Source: Chitinophaga pinensis (GTDB lineage: Bacteria > Bacteroidota > Bacteroidia > Chitinophagales > CAMDFR01). From it: a DNA stretch of 47,375 bases. Location: positions 1 through 47,375 of the forward strand of contig CAMART010000025.1 of NCBI GenBank assembly GCA_945860705.1. The letters run 5' to 3'. Each line of letters opens with the position of its first letter. Position 1 is the first letter of the stretch. Under the pieces are notes generated by a model. It was not told the origin of the DNA. It searched no databases and was given only the letters and a program-made list of their open reading frames with translations. A program made the position numbers and the translations under genes. Positions 35,435 to 44,085 of the stretch are shown in pieces.

Positions 35435-36871
35435 ATGACAAAAATTACAATAGCAAAAGGCGATGGAATAGGTCCTGAAATAATGAATGCTACATTAGAG
35501 ATTCTAAATGCAGCTGGTGCTAGAATAGAAACTGATGAAATAGAAATTGGCGAGAAAGTATATCTATCAGGCAATACATCTGGAATCTCAGATGAAAGTT
35601 GGGATATAGTAAGACGTAATAAAATATTTTTAAAAGCACCTATTACTACGCCTCAAGGTGGAGGATATAAAAGCTTAAATGTATCTACTAGAAAATTTCT
35701 AGGACTTTATGCAAACGTGAGACCATGCATAAGCCTACATCCATTTGTAGAGACGAAGCATCCAAAAATGGATATTGTGATTATTAGAGAAAATGAAGAA
35801 GACCTTTATGCAGGTATAGAACATCAGCAAACAGATGAAGTAGTGCAATGTCTGAAATTGATCAGTAGACCGGGTTGTGAAAAAATAGTAAGGTATGCTT
35901 TTGAATTTGCCAAACAACAAAACAGAAAAAAAGTAACCTGCTTTACTAAAGATAATATAATGAAACAAACGGATGGTTTATTTCATGAGGTATTTAATGA
36001 AATTGCAAAAGAATATCCAGAAATACAAAACGAGCATTGGATTGTAGATATTGGAGCTGCTAAAGTTGCTGACACTCCACAAGTTTTTGATGTGATAGTG
36101 ATGCCAAATCTTTATGGCGATATTATTTCTGATATAGCTGCTCAAATAACTGGCTCTGTAGGCTTGGCAGGTTCATCTAATATAGGTGAAGAGTGTTCAA
36201 TGTTTGAAGCTATACATGGAACTGCACCAGATATTGGAGGAAAAAATATCGCAAATCCATCAGGATTACTTCAAGGTGCTATAATGATGCTCAATCATAT
36301 AGGACAATCTGATATAGCAGAGAAAATACAAAATGCATGGCTAAAAACTATAGAAGATGGGATACATACATCAGATATATATAATGAGGATACGAGTAAA
36401 CAAAAAGTAGGCACTAAAGAATTTACAAAAGCAGTAATAAATAATTTGGGTTTGAAACCAAGTATTCTCATATCAGCAAATTTTACAAATAGTGGAGAAA
36501 TAAAGATGCCAAAATATATTAGAAGAGCTCCATCTAAAAAAGAATTGGTGGGAGTAGACATGTTTACACACTGGGGTGATACGGATCCAAATATTTTAGC
36601 TGAAAAAATAAATAGTTTAGGTATAAAAAATCTAGAGCTTTCTATGATCACCAATAGAGGTATAAAAGTATGGCCAAATGGGTTTAAAGAAACTTTTTGT
36701 ACAGACCACTGGAGATGTAGATTTAAAAAAGAGGATAATAGTATGATGAGCAATAAAGATATAATTGATTTGCTTGAAAAACTAAACAATGAAAATCTAG
36801 AAATAATTAAAACAGAAAACTTATATTCTTTTGACGGGAAAAATGCCTTTTCACTAGGTCAAGGCCAATAA
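35435..36871 (+). CDS. icd: NADP-type isocitrate dehydrogenase, long form
   Basis: 478 aa. Oxidative decarboxylation of isocitrate to 2-oxoglutarate in the TCA cycle. Motifs: [10 protein letters not shown] (about residue 8), a substrate loop [18 protein letters not shown] (about 86), [15 protein letters not shown] (about 113), and the metal/substrate signature [25 protein letters not shown] (about 225-248), then [20 protein letters not shown] (about 260). The C-terminal 140 residues beyond the usual enzyme end ([18 protein letters not shown] and [11 protein letters not shown]) form the extra domain of the Thermus-like long type. Cofactor is inferred from subfamily. Divergent from the LysR gene. 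Confidence 0.92.
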   Translation: MTKITIAKGDGIGPEIMNATLEILNAAGARIETDEIEIGEKVYLSGNTSGISDESWDIVRRNKIFLKAPITTPQGGGYKSLNVSTRKFLGLYANVRPCISLHPFVETKHPKMDIVIIRENEEDLYAGIEHQQTDEVVQCLKLISRPGCEKIVRYAFEFAKQQNRKKVTCFTKDNIMKQTDGLFHEVFNEIAKEYPEIQNEHWIVDIGAAKVADTPQVFDVIVMPNLYGDIISDIAAQITGSVGLAGSSNIGEECSMFEAIHGTAPDIGGKNIANPSGLLQGAIMMLNHIGQSDIAEKIQNAWLKTIEDGIHTSDIYNEDTSKQKVGTKEFTKAVINNLGLKPSILISANFTNSGEIKMPKYIRRAPSKKELVGVDMFTHWGDTDPNILAEKINSLGIKNLELSMITNRGIKVWPNGFKETFCTDHWRCRFKKEDNSMMSNKDIIDLLEKLNNENLEIIKTENLYSFDGKNAFSLGQGQ

Positions 36872-36888
36872 AACATTACTAATATATA

Positions 36889-37047
36889 ATGAAAAAAATA
36901 GTATCATATTCTACAATAATCCTATGCATTGGCTGTGCAATATCAGCAATATATTCTTCACAATCAATGTATGTTAATTTTTTTACTTCATTATCTATAG
37001 CATCAGGACTAATTATTATTCATCAACATTCAAATAACACAATTTAA
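36889..37047 (+). CDS. Small two-helix membrane protein (52 aa)
   Basis: 52 aa, below usual ORF cutoffs. Two hydrophobic stretches (residues 4-22 and 29-45) separated by a short polar turn, with KK at the start and a polar tail HQHSNNTI. It lies 17 bases after icd and 12 before the next gene, all on the same strand, so it is likely translated. No family recognised. Confidence 0.6.
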   Translation: MKKIVSYSTIILCIGCAISAIYSSQSMYVNFFTSLSIASGLIIIHQHSNNTI

Positions 37048-37059
37048 AAATTATTAAAA

Positions 37060-37356
37060 ATGAACAAAGAAAAAAATTACAGTCTTATAGATGGAGAATA
37101 TACTCCAAAACAAGCAGAAGAAATATTAAGAGATTTGTATGCAAGTAAAATTCAGTTTCATCAAATGAAAAATTTTAGTTCAATAGAAAGATTTGGTAAA
37201 GAAGATGAAGTGTCTGTAAAAAGAATACCACAATTAGAATCTGCTCTTGCATCTGTTATAGAAGTTATAAGTCAAGCAAATAATGACGACGATCTTATTT
37301 CAATTTGCTCAGATGTAAAAATAACTGTTAATAGCATTGACACATCAAATGTTTAG
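37060..37356 (+). CDS. Hypothetical protein (98 aa) coupled to a DUF6671 gene
   Basis: 98 aa, soluble, helical and acidic overall. No signal peptide or catalytic motif; the start has SLIDGEYTPKQAEEILRDLYASKI, the end ISICSDVKITVN. The fragment Tyr-Thr-Pro-Lys-Gln-Ala-Glu-Glu suggests a helix cap. It overlaps the DUF6671 gene by eight bases, so the two are translationally coupled and probably act together. Family not recognised by me. Confidence 0.65.
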   Translation: MNKEKNYSLIDGEYTPKQAEEILRDLYASKIQFHQMKNFSSIERFGKEDEVSVKRIPQLESALASVIEVISQANNDDDLISICSDVKITVNSIDTSNV

Positions 37357-38185
37357 CGACAGGAAATTATTAATAGTAACAAAACACGAAAAAGAAAAAG
37401 TAATTGCTCCTATTTTAGAAAAAGCATTGGGTCTTACATGTCATGTTGTACAAAACTTTGATACGGATACATTAGGGACTTTTACAGGAGAGATAGATAG
37501 AAAAAAATCTCCTATAGAAACAGCAATTGATAAATGTAAAAAAGCATTAGAGATAAATGATTTTGATTTAGCTATAGCCAGTGAAGGTTCTTTTGGTGCA
37601 CATCCTACAGCTTTTTTTGTATCAGCAGATGAAGAAATAGTAGCACTTATTGATAATAAAAACGATTTGCAAATAGTAGCAAAAGCATTAAGTACTGACA
37701 CTAATTTTAATGCAAGTGAAATAATAAATAAAAAAGAGTTAATAGATTTTGCAAACAATGCTGGTTTTCCAAGTCATGCTTTGATAATCAGAAAATTAAA
37801 AGATGATTATTCATTTGAGGTAAAAGGAATCAATAATTGGGAAAAATTATTTGAAGCATACGAAGAACTTTCTGATGCAAATGGAATAGTATATATAGAA
37901 ACTGATATGAGAGCTATGTGCAATCCAACGAGAATGAAAGTGATAGAAGAAGCAGTACTAAAATTAGTAGATAAGATTCAATCAGTTTGTGAATCATGCA
38001 ATACTCCTGGATTTGAGGTAGTAGAAGTTGTAAAAGGGCTTCCATGTAGCTGGTGCACTTATCCTACAAACTCAATACTATACAGTATCTATGAATGTAA
38101 AAAATGCAAGAATAGAAAAGAAGAATATTATCCAGCAAAAATAAAACAAGAAAACCCAATGTATTGCGATATATGTAATCCTTAA
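37349..38185 (+). CDS. DUF6671 family protein
   Basis: 278 aa from the ATG at 37349; the TTG at 37337 is in frame but not needed. Conserved pieces: LLIVTKHEKEKVIAPILEKALG, NFDTDTLGTFTGEI (about 30-43), DLAIASEGSFGAHPTAFFVSADEE (about 71) and METDMRA-like YIETDMRAMCNPTRMKVIEEA (about 180). The C terminus holds Cys pairs CESCNTPGF, CSWCTYPT, CKKCKNR and CDICNP, giving likely zinc knuckles. The family is widespread in bacteria and uncharacterised. The Asp/Glu/Thr-rich N-terminal half has an enzyme-like look. It is coupled to the 98-aa gene upstream. Confidence 0.8.
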   Translation: MFSDRKLLIVTKHEKEKVIAPILEKALGLTCHVVQNFDTDTLGTFTGEIDRKKSPIETAIDKCKKALEINDFDLAIASEGSFGAHPTAFFVSADEEIVALIDNKNDLQIVAKALSTDTNFNASEIINKKELIDFANNAGFPSHALIIRKLKDDYSFEVKGINNWEKLFEAYEELSDANGIVYIETDMRAMCNPTRMKVIEEAVLKLVDKIQSVCESCNTPGFEVVEVVKGLPCSWCTYPTNSILYSIYECKKCKNRKEEYYPAKIKQENPMYCDICNP

Positions 38186-38195
38186 AATAATAAAG

Positions 38196-39152
38196 ATGAT
38201 ATCAACTAATATAGAAAAGGCCGTAACACTCTTAAATGAAAATGAAGTAGTAGCTATTCCCACAGAAACCGTATATGGATTAGCAGCAAATGCATATAAT
38301 GAAGATGCCGTAAAAAAAATATTTGAAATTAAAAAAAGACCTTTGTTCAATCCGCTTATAGTGCATATCAAATCTGCATCTACAATAAATGAAGTAGCAA
38401 AAGACATACCTGAAATAGCCTATAAACTAATAGATGCATTTTGGCCTGGACCACTCACACTTATCTTAAACAAACAAGCACATATTTCAGATGTAGTTAC
38501 GGCAGGTAAGCAAACAGTGGCTATAAGAATGCCCAACCATCCAATAGCTCTAGATCTTTTGCAAAAATTAGATTTCCCTTTGGCTGCTCCAAGTGCAAAT
38601 CCATTTAGTACCATCAGTCCTACAAGCGCTGCGCATGTAGCTCATTATTTTAATGAAGAACTATCGCTAATACTCGATGGAGGCGAATGTCAAAAAGGCT
38701 TGGAATCTACTATTGTAGGATTTGAAAATAATGAAGCTGTATTATATAGATATGGTGCTATAAGTACCGAAGAGATAGAAAAAATAATAGGTTCTATTAA
38801 AATTAAAAATAATAATGAACATCAGCCTGATGCACCAGGTATGCTTTCCAAACACTACTCCCCAAAAACAGAAACTTATCTTACAAATAATGTAGAGCAA
38901 TTAATAAAATCATTTCCTAATAAAAAGATAGGGGTGTTGACTTATAAAAATAAAATTGCAAATAATAATATATGCTATCAAGAAATACTAAGTCATAATG
39001 AAGATTTAAATGAAGCAGCACAAAATCTTTATGCTAGTTTGCATAGGCTTGATTGTAAGAATTTGGATCTTATTATCACAGAAAGATTGCCAGAAAATGG
39101 ATTGGGTATTACAATAAATGATCGACTACAACGAGCAATTAGTAAAAATTAA
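38196..39152 (+). CDS. tsaC: L-threonylcarbamoyladenylate synthase, TsaC/Sua5
   Basis: 318 aa, long Sua5 form. Makes threonylcarbamoyl-AMP from threonine, bicarbonate and ATP for t6A37 of tRNA. YrdC domain: AIPTETVYGLAANA (about residue 21), IKKRPLFNPLIVHI (KxR with substrate-binding Lys/Arg, about 46), FWPGPLTLIL (about 82), TVAIRMPNHP (about 107) and PSANPFSTISPTSA (about 132). The Sua5 domain starts after the linker PDAPGMLSKHYSPKT (about 210). It is followed 13 bases later by a TPR protein. Confidence 0.95.
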   Translation: MISTNIEKAVTLLNENEVVAIPTETVYGLAANAYNEDAVKKIFEIKKRPLFNPLIVHIKSASTINEVAKDIPEIAYKLIDAFWPGPLTLILNKQAHISDVVTAGKQTVAIRMPNHPIALDLLQKLDFPLAAPSANPFSTISPTSAAHVAHYFNEELSLILDGGECQKGLESTIVGFENNEAVLYRYGAISTEEIEKIIGSIKIKNNNEHQPDAPGMLSKHYSPKTETYLTNNVEQLIKSFPNKKIGVLTYKNKIANNNICYQEILSHNEDLNEAAQNLYASLHRLDCKNLDLIITERLPENGLGITINDRLQRAISKN

Positions 39153-39165
39153 AATATATTATTTT

Positions 39166-40407
39166 ATGAAATATATAATTGTTATCATCCTCATTGTAGT
39201 ACATTATAGTCTTATTGGACAAAATAATAGTGTAAGACAACAATCGCTTGAAATGCTTCAACAAGCAGACAACATGTTGAGATTTGGAGGCGATGTAGAA
39301 AGAGTATTGATACTATATGGTGATATCATACAATCTGATCCTAGCTCCTCAGAAGCATATATGAAGCGTGCAAATTTGCTTACCAGATTGGGTAGAACAA
39401 ACGAAGCAATGCGAGATTATAATATGTCACTTACTTTGAATCCAAAATCGGCAATGATTTATGATTATAGAGCAAAATTGAAAATACTTCAAAGTGACTA
39501 TGAAGGAGCATTACAAGATGTAGATCAAGCATTAAAATTTGACCCAAACAATAACCTACTGTTAGAGGAAAAAGCAGAGTTGTATGAACAGAAAAACGAT
39601 CCAAATCAAGCTCTTATTATATACGATTCTTTATTAGCGCATCATCCAAATGATACATTTACATATATTCGTAGAGCATTGGTTTATTTAAATAATCGAA
39701 TGTATGTAGAGTCTGAGAAAGATATAGTAAAGGCATTATCCTTATGTAATAAATCGTCCATTGCATACAATGTTCTAGGATTATTGAATATGGAAACAGA
39801 TAAATATCTAGATGCTGAAAGTAATTATTCAAAAGCAATAGAATTTAATCCAGAATTTCCTATGGCATATTTTAATAGAAGTATTGCTAAGAAATATTTA
39901 GGAAATCTAGAAGGTGCAGTTGCAGATTTAAACAAAGCAATAGAAATACAATCAGATTTGCCAAATGCATATTTCAACAGAGCAATCACAAAAAAAATGT
40001 TAGGCGATATGCAAGGTGCAAAACTAGATTACGATAGTGCTATATATATAAATAAAGATTTTGCAAATGCATTTTTAAATAGAGGATTCACAAAAAAAAT
40101 GTTGGGTAGTTACTCCGATGCAATAAATGATTATAAAATGGCCACCATGCTCATGCCTGAAAATGCTAAGGCACACAATTCTTTAGGAAATATACGAGTA
40201 CTGTTTGAAGACTACAGAGAAGCCATAATTGACTATACAAATGCGATAAATATTGATAACAATTATCAAATGGCATATTTTAATAGAGGTATTGCTAGAA
40301 TCCTATCTTATAATTATAAACTAGGATGTGAAGATTTAGAACAGGCTATAAAGTTAGGTTGCATAAAAGCAACTGAAATCAAATCGCTTTATTGTGAAAA
40401 CCATTAA
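39166..40407 (+). CDS. Secreted TPR-repeat protein
   Basis: 413 aa from the ATG at 39166; an earlier ATG at 39118 lies in the end of tsaC and would bury the signal peptide (YIIVIILIVVHYSLIGQ). The mature protein is about ten consecutive 34-residue TPRs, clearest in SIAYNVLGLLNMETDKYLDAESNYSKAIEFNP, FPMAYFNRSIAKKYLGNLEGAVADLNKAIEI and the next three near-identical units (about residues 205-350). The last unit has the Bacteroidota variant KLGCEDLEQAIKLGC. No catalytic motif; a periplasmic or outer-membrane scaffold role is likely. Confidence 0.88.
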   Translation: MKYIIVIILIVVHYSLIGQNNSVRQQSLEMLQQADNMLRFGGDVERVLILYGDIIQSDPSSSEAYMKRANLLTRLGRTNEAMRDYNMSLTLNPKSAMIYDYRAKLKILQSDYEGALQDVDQALKFDPNNNLLLEEKAELYEQKNDPNQALIIYDSLLAHHPNDTFTYIRRALVYLNNRMYVESEKDIVKALSLCNKSSIAYNVLGLLNMETDKYLDAESNYSKAIEFNPEFPMAYFNRSIAKKYLGNLEGAVADLNKAIEIQSDLPNAYFNRAITKKMLGDMQGAKLDYDSAIYINKDFANAFLNRGFTKKMLGSYSDAINDYKMATMLMPENAKAHNSLGNIRVLFEDYREAIIDYTNAINIDNNYQMAYFNRGIARILSYNYKLGCEDLEQAIKLGCIKATEIKSLYCENH

Positions 40408-40431
40408 TTCAATTATAAAAATTTTAATCAT

Positions 40432-41133
40432 ATGTTCACAGAAATAATTATACCTCTCGTCTCATTAATTGTATTAGAAGTTATTCTAGGAATAGATAAT
40501 ATTATTTTTATTTCTATATTATCTGATAAGCTTCCAGAAGACCAAAGAAATAAATTAAGATACTGGGGTATTGGCTTAGCTATGCTTATGCGCTTGGGAT
40601 TATTAGCATTTGTATCATGGATACTGAAATTAGATACCACTTTGTTTACCCTATTTAATATAGATTTTTCTGGCAAAAGCATTATCCTTTTATTTGGAGG
40701 CTTTTTCCTTCTGTTTAAGAGCACTAAAGAGATATATCATAATACAGAAGGAAAATCTAATAATAGCGATAAGGATAAAGTAAAAAATACATTTTTTCAA
40801 TTATTGATTCAAGTGATTGTTTTAGATTTAGTATTTTCAGTAGATTCTATTATTACTGCTGTAGGTATGGTAAAAGAACTCTGGATTATGTATACAGCAG
40901 TTATTGTTACCGTGATTGTTATGCTCATAGCTTCTAAACCTATTAATGATTTTATATCGAAACATCCTTCGTTCAAAATTTTGGCCTTATGTTTTTTGAT
41001 GATGATCGGTGTAGCTTTGATAGCAGAAGGTATGCAGTTTGAGATACCTAAAGGGTATATTTATTTCTCTATGGCTTTTGCATTTTTAGTTGATATTATT
41101 CAAATGAAAACTGTGAAAAAACAAGAAAGTTAA
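40432..41133 (+). CDS. terC: TerC-family integral membrane protein
   Basis: 233 aa with about seven membrane segments. The family signature is clear: LIVLEVILGIDNIIFISILSDKLP (about residues 12-35) and, in the second half, LVFSVDSIITAVGMV (about 142), with the paired Asp residues in the membrane typical of TerC. LAMLMRLGLLAFVSW lies between them. TerC proteins have been linked to tellurite resistance and to manganese export; which applies here is unknown. It is followed after one base by sbtA, so the two are cotranscribed. Confidence 0.92.
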   Translation: MFTEIIIPLVSLIVLEVILGIDNIIFISILSDKLPEDQRNKLRYWGIGLAMLMRLGLLAFVSWILKLDTTLFTLFNIDFSGKSIILLFGGFFLLFKSTKEIYHNTEGKSNNSDKDKVKNTFFQLLIQVIVLDLVFSVDSIITAVGMVKELWIMYTAVIVTVIVMLIASKPINDFISKHPSFKILALCFLMMIGVALIAEGMQFEIPKGYIYFSMAFAFLVDIIQMKTVKKQES

Positions 41134-41134
41134 A

Positions 41135-42097
41135 ATGGATTTAAATCTATTAATAGAAAATCTTACCAATCCTGCATTATTATTTTTTGTACTCGGTATT
41201 ATTGCAGTTTGTTTGAAAAGCGACCTGCAAATACCAGAAAATTCCTCCAAGTTTATTTCTTTATATTTGTTGTTTTCTATTGGTTTTAAAGGTGGTCAAG
41301 AACTTTCACATGAAGCATTCAGTAGCGAGATTATCTGGTCAATGCTGTTTGGAATATTCATATCTTTATTCATACCATTATATACTTTTTTTATCTTAAA
41401 AAGAAAGTTGAGTGTATATGATGCAGGTGCTATAGCAGCAGCATATGGTTCAGTGAGTGCTGTTACATTTGTTACTGCGGTATCTTATCTAGAATCACAG
41501 CAATTAATCCTGCACGGCCACATGGTAGCAATCATGGCTTTGATGGAGTCTCCAGCTATTATCATTGGGTTGATTTTGATTTCTATTTTTAATAAAGACG
41601 AATCAACTAATATAAGTAAAAGAAAAGCAATCAATCATTCGCTTACCAATGGAAGTGTGATACTTATTTTAGGTAGTTTATTGATTGGTTTTTTAGCAAG
41701 TGCAAAACAAGCAGAAGGAATCAAGCCTTTTACTAATGATTTGTTCAAAGGATTTTTAGCTATCTTTCTTTTAGATATGGGGATTACAAGTGGTAAAAAA
41801 CTTAAATCATTTTTCTCTTTTGGCTGGTTTCCTGTTTTGTTTGCCTTTTTTATTCCACTTATCAATGGTTGTATTTTTGCTATAATCAGTGTTGTTGTAA
41901 CAGACGATATAGCCAATAGATTTATTTTTGCTGTATTAGCTGCAAGTGCATCTTATATAGCAGTTCCTGCAGCTATGAAAATCACTGTACCAAAATCGAA
42001 TCCTGGTTTGTATTTGCCAATGGCACTAGCAGTTACTTTCCCAGTAAATATTACTATTGGATTACCTTTATATTTTTTGATAGTTCAAAATACATAA
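41135..42097 (+). CDS. sbtA: SbtA-like sodium-dependent bicarbonate transporter
   Basis: 320 aa with about ten membrane segments. Features of the SbtA (DUF897) family: LTNPALLFFVLGIIAVCLKSDLQIP at the start, LFSIGFKGGQEL (about 46), AIAAAYGSVSAVTFVTA (about 106), and MALMESPAIIIGL (about 134) in the first half, with the inverted second half reading LLDMGITSGKKL and AVLAASASYIAVPAAMK (about 270). SbtA brings in bicarbonate with Na+. It starts one base after terC. The SulP gene downstream could also carry bicarbonate or sulfate, but it is truncated. The PII-like SbtB partner is not seen. Confidence 0.9.
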   Translation: MDLNLLIENLTNPALLFFVLGIIAVCLKSDLQIPENSSKFISLYLLFSIGFKGGQELSHEAFSSEIIWSMLFGIFISLFIPLYTFFILKRKLSVYDAGAIAAAYGSVSAVTFVTAVSYLESQQLILHGHMVAIMALMESPAIIIGLILISIFNKDESTNISKRKAINHSLTNGSVILILGSLLIGFLASAKQAEGIKPFTNDLFKGFLAIFLLDMGITSGKKLKSFFSFGWFPVLFAFFIPLINGCIFAIISVVVTDDIANRFIFAVLAASASYIAVPAAMKITVPKSNPGLYLPMALAVTFPVNITIGLPLYFLIVQNT

Positions 42098-42127
42098 AAA
42101 AAAGCTACTAGCAAAAACTAGTAGCTT
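42096..42127 (-). terminator. Strong hairpin with T8 tail on the minus strand
   Basis: Perfect 10-bp arms AAGCTACTAG/CTAGTAGCTT around CAAAAA; on the minus strand eight T follow. On the plus strand, where sbtA ends, no T tract follows, so its best use is to end a minus-strand transcript coming from the right (see 42148-42234). Confidence 0.75.
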
Positions 42128-42147
42128 ATCAAAAATCCAAACAAAAA

Positions 42148-42234
42148 TTATATATTCAATTTATCTATTCTTTTTTCAAGTTTTTCTAAACTTAATTCTT
42201 CAAATTTGAAATCTTTAAGTAAATCAATTGTAAA
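42148..42234 (-). other. Minus-strand open stretch, possible short peptide or gene remnant
   Basis: On the minus strand, 28 codons open between an upstream TGA and a TAA read FTIDLLKDFKFEELSLEKLE and end KRIDKLNI, strongly helical and charged. There is no ATG/GTG/TTG at its start. The tandem 11-bp duplication GTAAATCAATT (42219-42240) touches its 5' end. With the terminator at 42096-42127 it may be the end of a decayed gene or a peptide with a non-standard start. It resembles no family I know. Confidence 0.3.
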
Positions 42235-42288
42235 TCAATTTATTACCTAAATAATTGTATCTTAATATTGAAGATTAATAAAATATTC

Positions 42289-42296
42289 TATCTTTG
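42289..42296 (+). promoter_or_regulatory. Bacteroidota-type promoter for the 99-aa gene
   Basis: TATCTTTG matches TAnnTTTG, and ATTG at 42267-42270 stands 18 bases upstream as a -33 element. The ATG at 42307 is only about four to seven bases from the expected start of transcription, which would make this mRNA nearly leaderless. Confidence 0.5.
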
Positions 42297-42306
42297 ATAT
42301 GAAATT

Positions 42307-42606
42307 ATGTTGAAGAAATATTCATTTTTATTCTTATTTTTAATAATTGTACTCTCAACAATATTTTTAAATATCTCTGTTTATAATACAATAAAAATAT
42401 ATGCAGATATAGAAAATATAGCTTGTGATACCAGTGAAAATGCAGAGTTGCCCATAGAAAAACAAGAAGAGACAATAGTGAATCTTATAGATTTTCAATT
42501 TGATATTGCATTGTGTAATTTATCTATTGTATTCAATACTACTGAGTTTTCTCATATAGAAAATGTCTTATCATCGATAGATAGTCCTCCACCAGATATA
42601 GTATAA
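42307..42606 (+). CDS. Hypothetical membrane-anchored or secreted protein (99 aa)
   Basis: 99 aa. Residues 5-27 are hydrophobic (YSFLFLFLIIVLSTIFLNISVY), a signal peptide or single anchor; the remainder is acidic (NIACDTSENAELPIEKQEET) and ends in a Pro-rich SPPPDIV. Two cysteines may form a disulphide. It lies between sbtA and sulP with 69 bases to the latter. No family recognised; position in an anion-transport stretch may be accidental. Confidence 0.55.
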   Translation: MLKKYSFLFLFLIIVLSTIFLNISVYNTIKIYADIENIACDTSENAELPIEKQEETIVNLIDFQFDIALCNLSIVFNTTEFSHIENVLSSIDSPPPDIV

Positions 42607-42675
42607 TATGCATAACGATAAAACATGTAAGCAATAAGAGAACTTATTGTAGGGTTAAATTATTTAAAAATTTTT

Positions 42676-43347
42676 ATGAAAGAAAAAACATTTACTATAC
42701 AAAATTTCAAAGGAGATTTTGCTTCAGGTCTTGTGGTCTTTTTAGTTGCACTGCCTCTCTGTTTAGCCATAGCAGTAGCTTCTGGTGCTACCCCTTTTGC
42801 AGGTATTATTGCAGGTATTGTAGGAGGTCTTGTGGTAGGGTTTTTGAGCAATTCTCAATTGAGTGTTACAGGTCCTGCAGCAGGTCTTACAGCCATCGTA
42901 CTTTCTGCGATTACAGATTTGGGAGCTTATGATGTGTTTTTGGTTGCTGTAGTTATTGCAGGAATAATTCAGTTGATTATGGGTTTTGCAAAAGCAGGTA
43001 GTCTGTCAAATTATTTTCCTACAAGTGTAATAGAAGGGATGCTTACAGCCATAGGAATTATTATTATTCTTAAACAAATACCTCATGCACTTGGCTTTGA
43101 TTCTGACCCGGAAGGCGATCTGGATTTTATAGAACCTACAGGTCATACTATGATTGATACATTGATAGAATCTATTAATAATATTCATGCAGGCGCTGTT
43201 ATTATTTCATTAGTATGTTTAGCTATTTTAATCATTTGGGACAAGATAGCTTTTCTAAAAAAGCTAAAACTGGTTCCTGCAGCACTCGTTGCAGTAGTAG
43301 TAGGTATCCTATTAAATCAAATATTTATAGCTACAGGTTCAGGACTT
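42676..43347 (+). pseudogene. SulP-family anion transporter, N-terminal part only
   Basis: The first 224 codons are an ordinary SulP membrane domain: FKGDFASGLVVFLVALPLCLAIAVASGATPFAGIIAGIVGG, LSVTGPAAGLTAIV (about residue 62), PTSVIEGMLTAIGIIIILKQIPH (about 115), then up to VGILLNQIFIATGSGL (about 224). SulP proteins normally have 500 or more residues, including ten or so membrane spans and often a STAS or carbonic-anhydrase domain. All that is missing. After about 43345 the frame continues into DNA methyltransferase sequence. Family members carry sulfate or bicarbonate. Confidence 0.85.
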
Positions 43348-43533
43348 CCTTATCCTGAAGAATTTCCTTATAGATGCATAAAAATGCATAGTTATATAGG
43401 AGGTCTAGTAGTTGACCCATTCAATGGTAGTGGAACAACAACTGCAGTTGCTAAAAGATTAGGTAGAAAATATATTGGGTTTGATATAACAGAAGAATAT
43501 TGTAAATTGGCTGAAGAGAGATTAAATACTTAA
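43348..43533 (+). pseudogene. C-terminal fragment of a DNA methyltransferase
   Basis: About 61 codons in the same frame as the truncated sulP. PYPEEFPYRCIKMHSY, then VVDPFNGSGTT (motif I of the amino-methyltransferases, the SAM-binding loop) and GRKYIGFDITEEYCKLAEERL, which is the normal C-terminal end of beta-class N6-adenine or N4-cytosine methyltransferases. The catalytic (D/N/S)PPY motif and target-recognition part, which come before this in the beta class, are missing. It converges with the minus-strand UVR-motif gene, overlapping by 12 bases. Confidence 0.85.
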
Positions 43534-44085
43534 ATTTTTAAGTAGATCTCTTATTTCAGCAGCTTTTTCATAATCTTCATTTTGAACAGCAATTTCTAAT
43601 TCCTGTTTTAGTTTTTTGATATTCTCTTTAATTAATTTACTCTCATACTTATCTATAGCAGTATCCATAGCATCATTTTTTATATTATAACCTTTTTTAA
43701 TAAAGTATTTATAAAGAGTAAACGTTCTTTTATCTTTAATTATTTTAGGAGTTTTTATTGGTGAAACTTTTTCTAACTTTTTAACTTCTACATTACTAAA
43801 ATTTTCATAATCACCTTTAATATCCATTTTTAATGGGTATTCCTTTTCCTCTTTTTCGTTAATTTCAAAAACTAAACTTTTATATTGATATGCTATTATC
43901 TCCATTGATTCTAGATCAATCCATATTCTCCCATTGAATTTACCAGGTTCATCTAATATATCACCTTTTAATTCAACTAAAACTTCAAAGTCAAGATTAT
44001 ACCACTCACTAATAGAAAAAATTTGAAATAAAGTATGTTGATTCAAATTTATACAGATAATATTACTTACATTAAAAACTCTCAT
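43522..44085 (-). CDS. UVR-motif protein of the phage-like segment
   Basis: 187 aa from the ATG at 44085, which shares its first base with the upstream stop (TAATG); a longer frame from 44106 overlaps the upstream gene and is less likely. The C terminus (KQELEIAVQNEDYEKAAEIRDLLKNL) is an UVR motif, a helical pair that in UvrB/UvrC and ClpC-type proteins mediates contacts. The N-terminal 130 residues show beta-strand-rich segments without known domain. No enzyme motif was seen. The motif alone does not make it a repair protein; small UVR proteins of unknown role also occur in large phages. Confidence 0.7.
   Translation of the reverse strand: MRVFNVSNIICINLNQHTLFQIFSISEWYNLDFEVLVELKGDILDEPGKFNGRIWIDLESMEIIAYQYKSLVFEINEKEEKEYPLKMDIKGDYENFSNVEVKKLEKVSPIKTPKIIKDKRTFTLYKYFIKKGYNIKNDAMDTAIDKYESKLIKENIKKLKQELEIAVQNEDYEKAAEIRDLLKNLSI

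Noticed and set aside
36295-36789. 164-codon minus-strand ORF opposite icd
   Set aside because: Antisense to the conserved part of isocitrate dehydrogenase; no family features.
39260-40400. DNA-level tandem repeat or CRISPR-like array in the TPR gene
   Set aside because: The repetition is at protein level (34-residue TPR units) with diverged codons; there are no short identical repeats with spacers.
42219-42240. Tandem 11-bp repeat GTAAATCAATT as the cause of a broken minus-strand gene
   Set aside because: Removing one copy does not restore an open frame or a start codon, so it does not explain the missing 5' end.
42676-43533. A novel SulP-methyltransferase fusion enzyme
   Set aside because: Both partners are incomplete at the joint, and the flanking gene content changes there; a functional fusion is not credible without read support.
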